The notes beneath the pieces were generated by a model. That model did not search any database, had not been told where the DNA came from, and worked only from the letters and a program-made list of their open reading frames with translations. The translations under genes and the position numbers were made by a program. 64,000 nt of DNA from contig NC_088939.1 in assembly GCF_033473495.1 (NCBI RefSeq), positions 5,113,382 to 5,177,381 on the forward strand, written 5' to 3'. Shown piece by piece: positions 35,975 through 47,711 of the stretch. This stretch comes from Cercospora beticola (taxonomy: Eukaryota; Ascomycota; Dothideomycetes; Mycosphaerellales; Mycosphaerellaceae). Numbering within the stretch: position 1 is the first letter of the stretch; each line of letters begins with the position of its first letter.

Positions 35975-38304
35975 CTACTGTGTACGAAACTTCCTTATCG
36001 GCACCCCCCTCCACTCCTGTTTCATTTCCCCGTCCGCCTCTGCAGCCAACTGGCTCTCATCACGGTTTTGCTCCTCGTACTCAGGCAACATGACTGCACG
36101 GTCCAGCGCATACGGCAAGCCCCTGTGACGACCGCGGATCATCATGGCACAAATGACCAACTTGCTAAAGATCGTGAACTCGCCGCTCAGACTCGCAGAA
36201 TTGGTAGGGTATCCCAAGGACAGTCCTACGTTGCCATAACCGCTCACGACTTCGAACATGATGCTGAAGACAGAGAAGGCCGGATCGGCATTATCAGCGA
36301 TTCGCCCTGCTTCGGCGGTTGTGATGCAGAAAGTTCCAAGGAAGATGTACCAGAGGTCGAAAGAGAGTTGATTCCGGATGTGTTTCATAAGGTAGCCCGA
36401 CTGGTTCGCATCGTCGTCAAGCTCCAATTCATGACTGTACTGTGCTACGGGCTTGTCTTCGTATGCGTTGCTGGCACGGACACTGATTGCGATGGGATAT
36501 ACGGCAACGTACATCATGACCAGCAAGCTGAACTGGACTGCGGGGCTGACGTTGGCGAGATTGAATGTCGCCGTGCCCGTGTGTCGGGCGGAAGCTGATT
36601 GGAAGAGCGCAGCGACGAAGCGGTTGGCTGGCTCAAGATAGTTAACAGCTGGGTTGTTGAGATCAAGAACAATGATGAGAATGATGTCGATGGCATTGAG
36701 AGCGAAGAGAATGAAGCCGAGGATCCATGTTGGTGTGCTCGGGAAGAGTAGTGTGTAGCATCGACGAGGATGATTGAGTAGAAATGCGAGAGGTTGCTGG
36801 ATCGACTTGTTCTTGGGGGTGATTTTGGCCATGACCCAGATTAGAAGTCGAAGGAGAATGGGGTAGCATGTGTTTCCGGCGTATGCGAGAAACGTCATGA
36901 CAAGTAATGGCCAGGTCGCGTCGGCGAAATGGACCATGGAATCTGGGGTCAAGGTGAAGCCTAGATTGCTGATCATGGTTTGCGACGTGTATATCGCCCA
37001 CCAAGCTCTGTCGTTCCCCTGCTCAGCGAGATATTCGTGATACTTTGCAGGGCTACGATAGATCCAAGGTAAGAGGCACAGCACACCAAGAAGATGTAGA
37101 CCGACAAAGTAACCTGAGCACACGTTAGCGTGGTACGTCGGTATGTGAAGCATGCGCTCGATCGTACCAACGGCCACTTTGAGCATTAACTTTAAGCTGC
37201 GATACTCAATCCCACCCATTTTGTCTGGATCCTCGAGTTCGTATTTCGGTGGTCGCTGCTCTCCACTGATGTTCGCAGCCCTCGTATCTGCTAGACTGCG
37301 TGACTGTGTCTTTCGCATAGGCGCTGTCTGTCCAATCACGAACAGAGACGAGGCGATTCGATCGACAGACACAGTGGTCGTGGCATGGCTGATCCGCTCG
37401 TGCAAGGAGCTATCGCGACGGTTCCTGCGGCCAAGCACGGAGATACGGTCGTCGTCTACACGAGAATCAGTACAGCTCATGTCTTGCTGACTTGAGCTCT
37501 TACCATTACGCTCGAGGTCGACCTCCTCTAAAGGAGCACCTGAGAATCGGGGTTGTCAGTACCTGCTTGCAGCGCACGCGGTGGAAATAGGTACCCCTTT
37601 CTCGATCACGAGGACCAGGCACTCGCAGTGCTTTGCCTTTGCCTGCATTGCGAACCTCCTCCGCCCACTGAATGGTGGCAACGCGAGACTCTTTGGGATC
37701 CACCGATGCTTGCTCAGAAGTATCTTGCACGTGGTCGCTGGGGACTTGTCGACCATCATGACGCTTTTCAAGCGTGGGAGGGGCCGTGGCAGTCTCGGAG
37801 GATGGCAAGGTGTCCTGGGCATCAGAGGCTGAGGTAGAGAATCGCACTGTCCTCGAGTCAGCAGCGGTCGTTTGGAGTCTTCCGCTGACCAAGACACACC
37901 ATGCTCGCGCATCGCCTTCTTGTACCATCGTAGCCTCGCGATGACGACGACGATGTTGACGAAGCCCACATTCGTGATGATGGGGAAGAAGTAGATGACG
38001 AGTTGTTGGTAAAGCTTGAGGGCTTTCACATCCACACTGGACAGGCATGAACGGCTGAGATGGCGGGACAGCGCTGGTTGATATATGACCTACGGGTTCA
38101 AGCCGGATTCGGTCGTACAGCTGGCGGCGAAGAAGAAGGCATCTGTCGTCGAGACATTCCCGTCGCCGACGAAGATGATGAAGGCGAGAAGAGTGCAGGT
38201 CAGGATGTAGGCATCTGTGTCGGCGGGTTAGAGGGTTGGCGGAGTAGCAGGGAAGTGCGGACTTAACAATGAAGAGACACGAAGTTCAGCGACGGCCGCC
38301 ACAT
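35975..38304 (-). CDS. TRK1: Trk-type potassium transporter
   Basis: Plasma-membrane K+ uptake system. Seven exons: 38304-38268, 38214-38094, 38036-37900, 37846-37595, 37539-37504, 37455-37168, 37113-35975; 669 residues, all six junctions in phase and most introns 48-57 nt with a CTAAC/CTGAC-like branch site. Seen: start MWRPSLNFVSLHYAYILTC, then the four pore loops of Trk/HKT proteins: ESGLNP, SNLGFTL, RHTGTATFN and SGYGNVGLSLG, each following a membrane helix. The long cytosolic loop between the first two units carries IQWAEEVRNAGKGKALRVPG and DDDRISVLGRRNRR. The last intron (37167-37114) is 54 nt without a stop, so retaining it would add 18 residues in frame. The usual large fungal loop is shorter here. 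Confidence 0.93.
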
Positions 38305-38683
38305 GGCTTGAGAGATGGTCGTCGGCGGATACACTTTCACCAAGCACGGTTCACAGAGTTGAGGGGAGAGATGTCCATCGGCGCAAGGAGTCGTCGTCCG
38401 GTGGGAAGAGTAGGCATGTCGAGGACGATAAATCGCGCACGCTAGACGCCATTGGGCCACGACGCAGGCAGAGGTGGGTGTGGGTGTGGGTGTGAGAGTG
38501 AAAGAAGCACGAGCAGATCCGAAGTCCTTCCCGAACCAAGTCAGGCGACACGTGATAGCGCGTCCAACTCGCGTCGTGCCATTTTGCCCCTCGCGTCCAC
38601 TGACGCGTCTTTCTCCTCCATCCATCGCCACAACTCCATCGCCCGAGGTGACAGCAGCGTTGCCACGATGAGCGGCTTCGGTC
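38305..38683. promoter_or_regulatory. divergent promoter region TRK1 - nuclease
   Basis: 379 bp between two divergent ATGs. Around 38474-38500 there is a short GTGGGT tandem run (about four imperfect units), a plausible protein-binding tract. No TATA box seen. Confidence 0.5.
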
Positions 38684-41017
38684 ATGTCCACCTTCGACGG
38701 CATCGTCGCCGAGTTCCCTGACATCCGCATCGACTACTTCCGCCAAAGCTCTTCGCAGCAGAATCGCCCTGCGCTTGCTTACTTCTTGAGCCATGTCCAC
38801 TCCGACCATCTGCAGGGCCTCGAGACATGCAGATCTCCCTTCATTTGGTGCTCGCCTGCCACGCGCGAGATATTGCTCCGCCTCGAGAAATACCCCCATC
38901 GCATGAATTTCGCCAGAGGCATCCTTGAAAGCAGACAACAGACTTACGGGCACTTGAGGAAGATACTCAGGCCAATTCCCTGCGAAGCTCCGACTGAGAT
39001 CGAACTTGTGCCCGGGCGCTCGATACGTGTCACTCTTCTCGACGCGAATCATTGTGTAGGTGCCTGCATGTTCCTGATCGAAGGCGATGGCAAGGCGATC
39101 CTTTACACCGGAGACATTCGCGCCGAAGTCTGGTGGGTCAATTCAATTACCCGCAACCCAGTGATGGTGCCATACGCTCGCCATGGGAGTGTGATGCCTC
39201 AGAAGCGACTTGATACGGTGTATCTCGATACAACATTTGCAAGCAAAAGCGATCGTTACCGCCACTTTCCGAGCAAAGCAGAGGGAATCAGCGAGCTACT
39301 GCAAAAGGTTGCGCAGTATCCGCCTGATACCGAGTTCTACATCGACGCGTGGACTTTCGGCTACGAAGAGGTCTGGCAAGCTCTTTCGCTCTTTCTCCGC
39401 AGCCAGATACACGTCGACGACTATCGTCATGCCCTTTACAGCTCTCTTCACAATGGCGCGGAGCCCAAGGCACCTGAGGCGTACAAACTCATTCGGACCA
39501 GAGTCGGCAACGAAGAGCGAGAGGCTTGCCTTTCTACTCGATATCAACGTCTCCACTCATGCGAACGTGGAACTGGGTGCACTGTCTTCAACAATGGTAC
39601 TGATTCGTCTACAGCACCGTTGATGATTCTCGCTAATGTGAGCAGATTTTGTGCGCATCACGCCCATCGTCTCGAGACACAACGGCCAAGAAATGGCCGA
39701 GCTCGGCGCTGGTGGCGGACAGGGAGATCTGAACCAGCAACACGAGCTCGAGATCGATGATAGCAGCATCTTCCAGAAGCTTATGTCGCTCTGCGTGGAA
39801 AAGCTTCATTCGCAACCTGAGCTGTTGTCCGGCGTCGTGCAAATGCTCACAGCAACTACATCTGCACGCGGCTCGGCGATTCCGCTCCAGCTTGCAGATC
39901 TAGCAAATGGCGATGGGACTAAGGATGTCACGCAAGATGCTGAGGACGACCTGCTTGAGGATCTCGACGAGTTGCCACTTGAGAAAGTCGTGTCTGTGCT
40001 GGCGAAGCGCGTATCAGATTCGAAGAGCGATGCACCCACCAACCCACGTCGCCCTGCAGCACGGCCCGGCAGCCTGCCAAAGCAGATCACATTTCCGTAC
40101 TCACGCCACGCATCCTATGGAGAGCTTTGTGTCTTCATGGACGCGCTTCTGCCAAAGGACATTTATCCTTGCACAGTGGACAAGAGCAGTTGGGGCCCAG
40201 AGCATTCCATGTCCTACCTCTTTGGTCATCTGTACAAGATCCCACCAGACTTTCGCCACGACAAAAAGATGATGCAAGATCTCAACGAGACTCACGGGGA
40301 GGATATTGCAAATATGCGCCAGACTCAGGCATCTGACGGAGAAACGCAAGACTCTGCCGTTCAGGACGACGAGCTCACTCAGATCTCCGAGACTCCAGTG
40401 AAGCCCAAGGTGCTATTGCCTATGACTGTGCATGAGACGAATAAGCGTGCTGCCGACACAGACAAGCCACAATATGCAAAGCGACCGAGAGGAACGCCAA
40501 AAGAACGTTCTCATTCGAAGCCAGTGGGAAGTCGTGTGACCCCTGGTTCCGCCACCAGCAGACCATCAGCCATGGTCTCAGGCATCGTCAAGAGCGAGGC
40601 TTGGCTCCGCACATCGATCTTGCCAAGCGAGAAGAATGCTCGGAGCCCCGGCATCATCGACGCCCCTCGCAGTTCGTCGGATGAATCCCCTCTGGCCAGG
40701 TCTATCCCGGAAACGGAGGCGTAAGTGGAACATAGACTTGCCGTCTGACTGATACTGACTGTCTTCGCAGCGTTATTTCTTCGAGGCCAAGCAACAATCA
40801 TAGACGGCGTACCACTTCGACCGATCATATCCATGCCTCATCCACGCCAACGCCTGTACGCCATCAACCAAAGACTTCGCAACAATTCACGGAGCTTGTC
40901 GGGGATGATCTGAAGGAGGCGCTTCAACGAAATGCATACGATACTGTGCTTGGCGATGGCAAGGAGTGGTCGTTGGTCAGCGTAGATGGTCACACGGTCC
41001 AGGAAGAGGAGTTGTGA
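38684..41017 (+). CDS. DNA repair metallo-beta-lactamase nuclease (Artemis/SNM1-like)
   Basis: Beta-CASP DNA nuclease. Exons 38684-39596, 39646-40720, 40771-41017; 744 residues. Seen: metal motif HVHSDH (37-42), DANHCVGACMFLIEG with His123, TGDIRAE with Asp144, and later beta-CASP elements (LDTTFA, EFYIDAWTFGYEEVWQAL, FVRITPIVSRHNGQE). The C-terminal half is acidic and Ser/Pro-rich, with a basic patch (KRPRGTPKERSHSK) that could be a nuclear signal. Known: Artemis/SNM1 proteins open hairpins or process crosslinked ends in repair. Fungal members of this architecture are often annotated Artemis-like; the exact orthologue is not decided. Divergent with TRK1. Confidence 0.9.
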
Positions 41018-41130
41018 TGCGCGCGCAGATGTTGCTCGCCTTCTGGACGCACTGTCAATCGTGTTGGGGTCGACCCAGAGTATATTCTGAGCATAACTAC
41101 ATTGCTTCGCTGGGATGTTTGCACAACCAA

Positions 41131-43995
41131 TTATGAGGACTTTGCCTCATCGTCAAAGGCAACAAGTCTATCTAGTACCCTTCTCAAGGGAATGCAAGCG
41201 CCTTTCGACATGACCGTCAATCCATCTGCCTCATCATTACCATTACTTCTCTCCAGCACTTCTTTCACATTGGCGATTGTCGCTTGGAGCAGCTTTGGCC
41301 CGCTTGGTTGAAGGTATGTCCATCGAATGATATCTTCGAGACCTTTCAGTCCCGGTGTCGTGTCGGTGCCCGATAAAGCCGTGATCAAAAAGCCTTTTGC
41401 GCGCAAAAACACTCTTTCGCTGTACAGTGCGCTTGGTCTTTTGCTTGCCTCATCTCCCACAAGAGCTTCATAGCCGGCTTCGTTGTAGTACGGTTCGCGA
41501 ACAAGGACCAGTCCCAGTAGTGAGACCATGACCTGTAGTAATGTGCTTCGTGTCGCACTCCAGCCTTCTCCTTTGCTTCCTTCCCAGGTTCCGAGAAGTG
41601 ATAGGCAGATTTTCCCGTCTTCGTATAGATTTGGGTTGACGCGGCCTAGAGTTCCAATGGCCGAGATGGTGGGCCAGGAGTGGAAGTAGACCTGAGGTGG
41701 TTCGGTGGGGAATTCGGAGGATAGGTAGAAGTCGACCACGAAAGGAGCGTTGGCGTATGGGGTGTCCGTGGGGCCGATGATCAAGCAGCGGAGGAGGTCG
41801 AGACGTGATTCCCAGGAGCGGATGTAGACACCTGTGGGAAGGGCGGAGTTGTTACGGAGGATCTTGTGCTCCTTTTGTGTGCGTTTTGTGTGTACAGAAC
41901 TCGAGGTGGTAGGCTCGTTGCGAAAGCGGTGGTCGAGTGGAACATCCCCATCGAGAATCGCATATGAGGGAGGAGCTTCGATGGTAGGCTCTGTAGGTGC
42001 TGCGTCCGTCTTCATCTTGTGCGCAGCCGTATCTATCGGCGATGCAGAGTGTGAGGTTGGCGGTGTGTGAAACTCCTGCGCATCCTCCATGGGCAGATCT
42101 TCAGTGTCCTCATCCGCCGACTCCCATTCGTCATTTTCAACCTCGTCCTCGTCCATTTCTTCACCATTCTCGTCCTCCCACCGGATAAGCATCTCCTCTT
42201 CCTCGCTTTCCGCGTCGCTGCCCCAATCGTCGTCGATCTCTTCGTCATCAGATACATCGTATTCATCGTCCATCTCGTCCTCGTTCCAGGCATCGACCGC
42301 ATGGCTCCCATCTGATCTCACAGCAACTACGCATTGCTCCCGACGAAGAACGACATCCTGGACCTGTGAAGCAGCTCCAAGACGCACAACTAGAGAGCCG
42401 TCGAGCGGGGTATCGATAAGTTCGCCGAGCCAAGTTCTATCACTCGGTCGGCCGTGAAGTGTGTTGTAGGGAGGACAAGAAATCAAAATGATGTCTCCTC
42501 GGCGGTAGTTCAGGGCAGCAGGTGCCTCAATGTCGTACAGACTGATCTGCTGCTCCTCTGCGTGTGCGGAGGAAATGGCATGTGACACAAGTGCTGGCGG
42601 CATGCCTCCATCTGGGTCTTTCGCATAGTGAATGTGTGAGTTCTCCAGCCATCGGACCTTTGCCATGCGGTCCACTGCGTCGACAGACTGGACCACGCCG
42701 ACTTGCTCAGGCTGCTCCACAAATGACATTCCAGGCACCGGCACAAGCTTGAGTGAGTGCGCGATCTCGCCCGGCCAGGCCGCATGCTCGTCGTCCAAGC
42801 TCGAATCGGGAAAAAGATTGATCGATCGCTCAGTAGTAATGGATAGATCCTGCCATTGGACTGAGACGGTTGTCTCAAATTTGGTGATATCGAACACATT
42901 CAAGTCATAGCCAAGATTCGCTTGTCTGTCGAGATGAGGGATCATATTGGGACGTTCGTTGCTGTTGTATTTTACGCGAGCGCCAGTCAGATCTCGGAAG
43001 CGCACGCGCAATCCTAGGCGAACATCGATCTCGGAGTTGGATTTAGTCGATGGAGACTCGGTGTGGCTGTTGGCTGGCCTTCGGTCGCGCTGGTAAACAG
43101 AAAATCCTGCCGACTCCAGTTCTTCCGATTCGAGCATAAACGGTGGTTCCTGTTCTTGGGTGCTGCCTATTCTTCGTTGCGCCCAGGCGACTTCTGCAGC
43201 CACGGTCCGCACAGCGACGACTGTGCCTACAGGAGGAGTGTTTGCATTGTAAGCACCATAGACCCACTTTCCAGTGCGAAGCTGGCCTTTCTTCGTCTTC
43301 GCAATGTCGCCAACACAGAAAGATCCGTAGTGCCCATCGGGATGCTCGCCAGCTTCGTCTTCAATTTCGACGACACAATTGTCGGTCAGCCGTACTTGGA
43401 TATTGTTCGTGATTGCTTCCACTTTCCCAATCCAGTCTTTGTAGATCACCAAGCAGTCCTCCGTGACCGTCTCAGCCTCCACTAGTTCCGATGCGGGTAC
43501 GTCTATGATGGGAGCAGGCCTGCCGTTTGGATATACACAATATTGCGAAGTGCTCGCATCGAAGTTTTCGTGAGGAAGTAGTCCCTTGAGCATCTTGGAA
43601 TCCTGGTAAGTAACGTCACACATCGGCTGCAGAGTGCATTTAGTGAATGTGTTGAGAACCACTCCCGACTGTGCATCCTGTACGGAGCGCTTGACGATGT
43701 CGCCGATGAGCAGTGACCGATCAACCAACTTGAGCTTGGTCACCGGCAGTAACTCGAGGTTGGGCTTGTTCTGCCATCGAACCAGAACTGTGTCTTTGGG
43801 TGGCGCTCCAACGCTCATGAATTTTCGGAAAGTGGAATGCGAGATTTCGCTGTCGCGATCGATGGGCTCGTCCTCGTCCTTGCCTGGAAAAGGGGTGTGC
43901 GTGTCGATATCACTGTGCGTCCGCTCTACAACGGCCAGGGACTTTTCATCGGCTTTACTCGCCACGATATCGTCGGGATGAAGGATCAGAGTCAT
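41131..43995 (-). CDS. E2/E3 hybrid ubiquitin-conjugating enzyme, UBE2O-like
   Basis: Large ubiquitin-conjugating enzyme that can also choose substrates. Single exon, 954 residues. Seen: an N-terminal half with several small beta-rich modules (SH3-like; for example WQNKPNLELLPV and GDIAKTKKGQLRTGKWV), a strongly acidic stretch at about residues 560-640 (EDEMDDEYDVSDDEEIDDDW), then a C-terminal UBC fold with FYLSSEFPTEPPQVYFHSW, the HPN-like NPNLYEDGKICLSLLGTW and active-site Cys797. Known: UBE2O works in quality control of unassembled proteins. All catalytic-site residues are present. Divergent with COG8 (259 bp). Confidence 0.92.
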   Translation of the reverse strand: MTLILHPDDIVASKADEKSLAVVERTHSDIDTHTPFPGKDEDEPIDRDSEISHSTFRKFMSVGAPPKDTVLVRWQNKPNLELLPVTKLKLVDRSLLIGDIVKRSVQDAQSGVVLNTFTKCTLQPMCDVTYQDSKMLKGLLPHENFDASTSQYCVYPNGRPAPIIDVPASELVEAETVTEDCLVIYKDWIGKVEAITNNIQVRLTDNCVVEIEDEAGEHPDGHYGSFCVGDIAKTKKGQLRTGKWVYGAYNANTPPVGTVVAVRTVAAEVAWAQRRIGSTQEQEPPFMLESEELESAGFSVYQRDRRPANSHTESPSTKSNSEIDVRLGLRVRFRDLTGARVKYNSNERPNMIPHLDRQANLGYDLNVFDITKFETTVSVQWQDLSITTERSINLFPDSSLDDEHAAWPGEIAHSLKLVPVPGMSFVEQPEQVGVVQSVDAVDRMAKVRWLENSHIHYAKDPDGGMPPALVSHAISSAHAEEQQISLYDIEAPAALNYRRGDIILISCPPYNTLHGRPSDRTWLGELIDTPLDGSLVVRLGAASQVQDVVLRREQCVVAVRSDGSHAVDAWNEDEMDDEYDVSDDEEIDDDWGSDAESEEEEMLIRWEDENGEEMDEDEVENDEWESADEDTEDLPMEDAQEFHTPPTSHSASPIDTAAHKMKTDAAPTEPTIEAPPSYAILDGDVPLDHRFRNEPTTSSSVHTKRTQKEHKILRNNSALPTGVYIRSWESRLDLLRCLIIGPTDTPYANAPFVVDFYLSSEFPTEPPQVYFHSWPTISAIGTLGRVNPNLYEDGKICLSLLGTWEGSKGEGWSATRSTLLQVMVSLLGLVLVREPYYNEAGYEALVGDEASKRPSALYSERVFLRAKGFLITALSGTDTTPGLKGLEDIIRWTYLQPSGPKLLQATIANVKEVLERSNGNDEADGLTVMSKGACIPLRRVLDRLVAFDDEAKSS

Positions 43996-44254
43996 GGCTG
44001 CGATGGCGGCGTCGCGTGGGCCTTTCCGTGGTATTTACCGGAGTGAGAATTTGGCGATGGTCATTCTGCTGGACTGTCTTTCTTATACGGTTCCTTTCTG
44101 CAGTTTGGTGCTGTGAATGTGGCCTTGAATGCACATGTCGAAGACTCCAGAAAGTGTTGAAAGTCAAAGGAAAGTGGGTCTGAGGCCGACATTATCTTAT
44201 CGCGGATCTCGCCGAGGATCGGCTCGTCTCCACTTTCACCAGTAGCCACGTTCA

Positions 44255-45850
44255 ATGGTAACGGACAGCAGCAGCAGTCGCAGCAGGAAGGTCGAGATGG
44301 CCGATCCGCTGTACGAGCTGCTGGCTCCCTACTTCGACAACGAAACATCACCTCCGTCTCCCCGAGATCCGCAGACGAGCGGCTATCTGGCGCGACTCAG
44401 CACTCTTTCCCTCTCCGACCTCAACACCACCGAGCCGGCCTCCCTCCTTCACTCTGCCCAGTCGCATCTACGCAACTTGCAGGCCCTATCCAAACGATCC
44501 CACAAGGCAGTCATATCCTCCTCGACACACGTCAGCCATTTGACGTCTTTACTACCAGAATTTGGGTCCCAGGCACAGTCGCTGAGCAAGAGTGTCCCAG
44601 AACTGGAGGATGTGGCGGCAGAGTTTGCGCAAAAATACGACAGAAGTACGGAGAATGCAGTACTGGATCGGAGGAAACGGGCAGCCTTGCTGGCACGCAA
44701 TGTGGACCGGGTGTCGGACGTGCTGGATCTGCCACATCTGTTGTCTTCCACTGTGACAGCGGCTCAGGCAGGCAGCTCCGGGAGCACTGCAGCAGGTGGA
44801 GCAGCCGCGACGTCTTATGCATCTGCACTGGATCTCCATGCTCATATCAGGAGGCTCAAAACGCTCTATCCGCAGTCACAGCTCGTGGCCGATATCTCGA
44901 CTCAGTCCGAGGGCGAAATGCAAAATCTGGCCTCCATTCTCATCACGTCTCTTCAAAGCCCTTCCTTGAAACTAGCTGCGGCGATGCGGACTATCGGCTG
45001 GCTGCGACGCGTCGCGCCAGATCTCACAGAAGATGGGAAGTACGCAGCGAAGCACGGCATTCTGTCTACCAAGTCCTTGAGCTTGTCGCCCAATCCTGCC
45101 AGCACCGACGGGGCTTTGCCCTCACTGTTCTTGGTGTGCCGGTTACGCATGCTTCACGAGACTCTTAACGCGTTGGAACCGCTTCGTGATTTAGCCGACC
45201 AGGAGACAGCGCAGCGCAAGACACCAGCCACCATGAATGGTAAACCTTCGAAAGCTGCTGCAGAGGTCTCCGTTGGCACGCAAAGCGAACGTTATCTGAA
45301 GCGCTACATTGAGATCTTCCGAGAACAAAGTTTCAACATACTGAGCATGTACAAGAGCATATTCCCATCAAATCTCCCAGAATCGGAACACAGTGCGAGC
45401 GAGGAGACCAAACGAGCAGCAGATGGAAACCCGTTACTTCCTCTGCCGTCTCCTGTCTCCACTTTCTCTTTGCATCTTGTGGACTTGCTTGAGTCTACAC
45501 TGCGCGAATACATGCCAAATCTCAACGACAAGTCTTCACGCGAGTCATTACTAACGCAAGTCCTGTATTGCGCCGGGAGTCTGGGACGACTCGGGGCAGA
45601 TTTTGGCATGATGATCGCTTTGCTAGAGGAGGACTTGGCGACAGACGAGGAATCTGTGCAAAATAATGAGGCCGGGTCTGAAGAGGCCAAGAGCGAGCCA
45701 GAATGGGTGCAGGTGATGAAGAAGCACCGCATCCAGGCGAGCAGGCTGGAAGTGCTTGCGAGGGGAGTCGGCATCTCTCGCAAGGCTGGCGGAGATGTGA
45801 TGTCGCCCACCGCGATCTCGCCCAGTGGCACTCCACCCTTGAAGACGTAA
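44255..45850 (+). CDS. COG8: conserved oligomeric Golgi complex subunit 8
   Basis: Lobe-B subunit of the COG tether for retrograde vesicles in the Golgi. Single exon, 531 residues from the ATG at 44255; the next in-frame ATG at 44297 (MADPLYELL) is a credible alternative. Seen: Dor1/COG8-like order: a Ser/Leu-rich N-terminal helix bundle ([20 protein letters not shown]), [68 protein letters not shown] and a C-terminal [13 protein letters not shown]. No membrane segment, as expected of a peripheral complex subunit. COG7 was considered, but the block order fits Dor1 better. Confidence 0.85.
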   Translation: MVTDSSSSRSRKVEMADPLYELLAPYFDNETSPPSPRDPQTSGYLARLSTLSLSDLNTTEPASLLHSAQSHLRNLQALSKRSHKAVISSSTHVSHLTSLLPEFGSQAQSLSKSVPELEDVAAEFAQKYDRSTENAVLDRRKRAALLARNVDRVSDVLDLPHLLSSTVTAAQAGSSGSTAAGGAAATSYASALDLHAHIRRLKTLYPQSQLVADISTQSEGEMQNLASILITSLQSPSLKLAAAMRTIGWLRRVAPDLTEDGKYAAKHGILSTKSLSLSPNPASTDGALPSLFLVCRLRMLHETLNALEPLRDLADQETAQRKTPATMNGKPSKAAAEVSVGTQSERYLKRYIEIFREQSFNILSMYKSIFPSNLPESEHSASEETKRAADGNPLLPLPSPVSTFSLHLVDLLESTLREYMPNLNDKSSRESLLTQVLYCAGSLGRLGADFGMMIALLEEDLATDEESVQNNEAGSEEAKSEPEWVQVMKKHRIQASRLEVLARGVGISRKAGGDVMSPTAISPSGTPPLKT

Positions 45851-46176
45851 GATAATATGATAGGAGTGTTCAGACTGCGACTTGCACGCATGAAAGACGC
45901 CAGGGGCCGGAGTCGCCAGGCAATATTCATCATTGCTTCGCCGGGACACCGCAAGCGACACGTACGGCAAGACTCCATTGTATCGCATCGAAAAAACACA
46001 AATGCCGTCTCCACGGCGATCACCCCGGAAAGGCCCGCCTCAGACTACATTCACTGCGATTGCTACAGTCTCTGTATAAAGAGTATCGATTTGTGCTGTC
46101 AAGTCGCTACCTTTAAACAACTTCCCGCTCGAACGGTACAGCACGCACCAACGACACACAGACCTCTGCAACCATC
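45851..46176 (+). promoter_or_regulatory. intergenic with TATA box before the small orphan ORF
   Basis: 326 bp. TATAAA at 46075-46080 lies about 97 bp upstream of the ATG at 46177. This supports the small downstream ORF being transcribed. Confidence 0.5.
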
Positions 46177-46521
46177 ATGGCCAGAGAATGGTGGATGGAC
46201 GACAGGCAGTTCTGGAGGAACCACACTTCGCCACATCTTGAGCGACAAGGCAACTGGCAGGGTATGAATAGCGATGACTACAGTACCATGATCGACATGG
46301 GCCCACTGCACTCATACGGCACGTGGACGCAGTACGGATTGTTTCCTTGTGTTCAACCCAGCGCATTTTCGGCAGCCCAAGAGGCTCAAATGTTGCAACA
46401 AGCAGATGCAGGTGGAATGCTCATGGATTTCAGCGACTGCGGAGTGCCGATGGGAGGTTGGCGTGGTAGTGCTGGAGACATTGGAGTACCAGGTTGGCTT
46501 GGCTGGCAGTTCTATGACTGA
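46177..46521 (+). CDS. small orphan protein, unknown
   Basis: 114-residue ORF with a good start context (ACCATCATGG). Rich in Trp, Met, Gly and Gln (MAREWWMDDRQFWRNHTS at the start; PGWLGWQFYD at the end). No signal peptide, membrane segment or known motif. Not recognised. Trp-rich composition without basic runs is unusual. It is included because of the TATA box and start context; it could still be a chance ORF. Confidence 0.45.
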   Translation: MAREWWMDDRQFWRNHTSPHLERQGNWQGMNSDDYSTMIDMGPLHSYGTWTQYGLFPCVQPSAFSAAQEAQMLQQADAGGMLMDFSDCGVPMGGWRGSAGDIGVPGWLGWQFYD

Positions 46522-46900
46522 TAGCGCAGATAGTAATAGCCGTACGGGCAACTGAGAAGGGCCCAGTTGCCAACCTGTTCTCGATTGCCATTGTTCATGG
46601 AAAAGTCCCATGAAAACTCGGCATCCCCTGATCAAGCATGTGGCAAGTGCTCTGTACGCAGATTGACGACGGCACCATGGTACAGAGTGTGATTGCAACA
46701 AAGCTTTACTTGATGGCAAGTGCACACCACCGCGTCATGTGTCACATGCGCTCACTTGCTGTATACCATGTGAGTTTCCAATGGTCTTATGAGCAGGTGC
46801 CAACATTGCTGACATCCGCCTCCCAGTCCTCGAACCCATCCGCCTCTGAGCTTCAACACACTTCGCGAACATCAACTCACTGTCATCAGAACTGCCCACC
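46522..46900. other. intergenic, upstream of the SUR7/PalI gene
   Basis: 379 bp holding the promoter of the following gene. Nothing else recognised. Confidence 0.4.
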
Positions 46901-47711
46901 ATGAAGATGAAAGCTGGCACAGTGATCCACTTGTGAGTGCTACGGAAAGTGCATTCGAGGCGATGGTCTTGAAGCACCTTGGTGCTGACATCGCTAATCT
47001 TGGTCATCTTTTAGCTTCGGAGTGGCCCTTCTCTTCATCGCCTCCCTCCTCCTCCTCTTCGTCGCCATCTCCGCACCAATCATCAACCACCTCGGGCTCT
47101 TGCACGTCGACCTCGGCTTCATGGGAGACAAGAACCAACCCTATCGCTTCGTTTTCGGCACATTTGGCTGGTGCTGTCTTCATTGCGGCGTACACGGAGT
47201 CGATCAATGCAGCGGACGCCACATCGGCTATGAACCAAGCCGCCAATTGGCCACGAATCAGCAGATGCCCTATGAGGACATCAGCAGCGGAACATCTGAT
47301 GCGCTGACCCGAGTCATGGTTCTCCATCCCATCGCTTGCGGTGTTTCCTTTATTGCGTTCCTCCTCAGTATTGGCGGCGGCGTCATCGGATCTCTCGCTG
47401 GCGCTCTCGCTGCGGCTTTCGCTTGGATGCTGGTTCTCATCGTCATGGCGACGGATTTTACAACTTTTGGGATTGTGAAGCATCACGTCAATGAAAATGG
47501 GTTCAATCTCGTGACTGCGTCGTTTGGTGATGCGATTTGGTTGCTTGTTGCGAGTTTTATCCTATTGTTCATGGGTATGGGGATCGTGCTGTTCACTTGT
47601 TGTGTTTCGAGGAGGGAGAAGAAGAGGAAGGAGAGGAGGGACAAGGAGATTGCGAGTACGGAGCCTGTCGGGACGAATGCTGGAAGGAAGAAGAGGTTTG
47701 TTTTCTTTTGA
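46901..47711 (+). CDS. SUR7/PalI-family four-TM membrane protein
   Basis: Plasma-membrane/eisosome or pH-sensing type protein. Exons 46901-46932 and 47015-47711 (82-nt intron, branch-like GCTAATC), 242 residues. Seen: short N-terminal tail MKMKAGTVIHFFGVALLF leading into TM1, a luminal loop with FGTFGWCCLHCG (the family's Gly/Cys signature), three further membrane helices (about 110-132, 137-157, 182-206), and a basic cytosolic tail (RREKKRKERRDKE). Known: SUR7/PalI proteins organise membrane domains or signal ambient pH. Which subgroup is uncertain. Confidence 0.82.
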
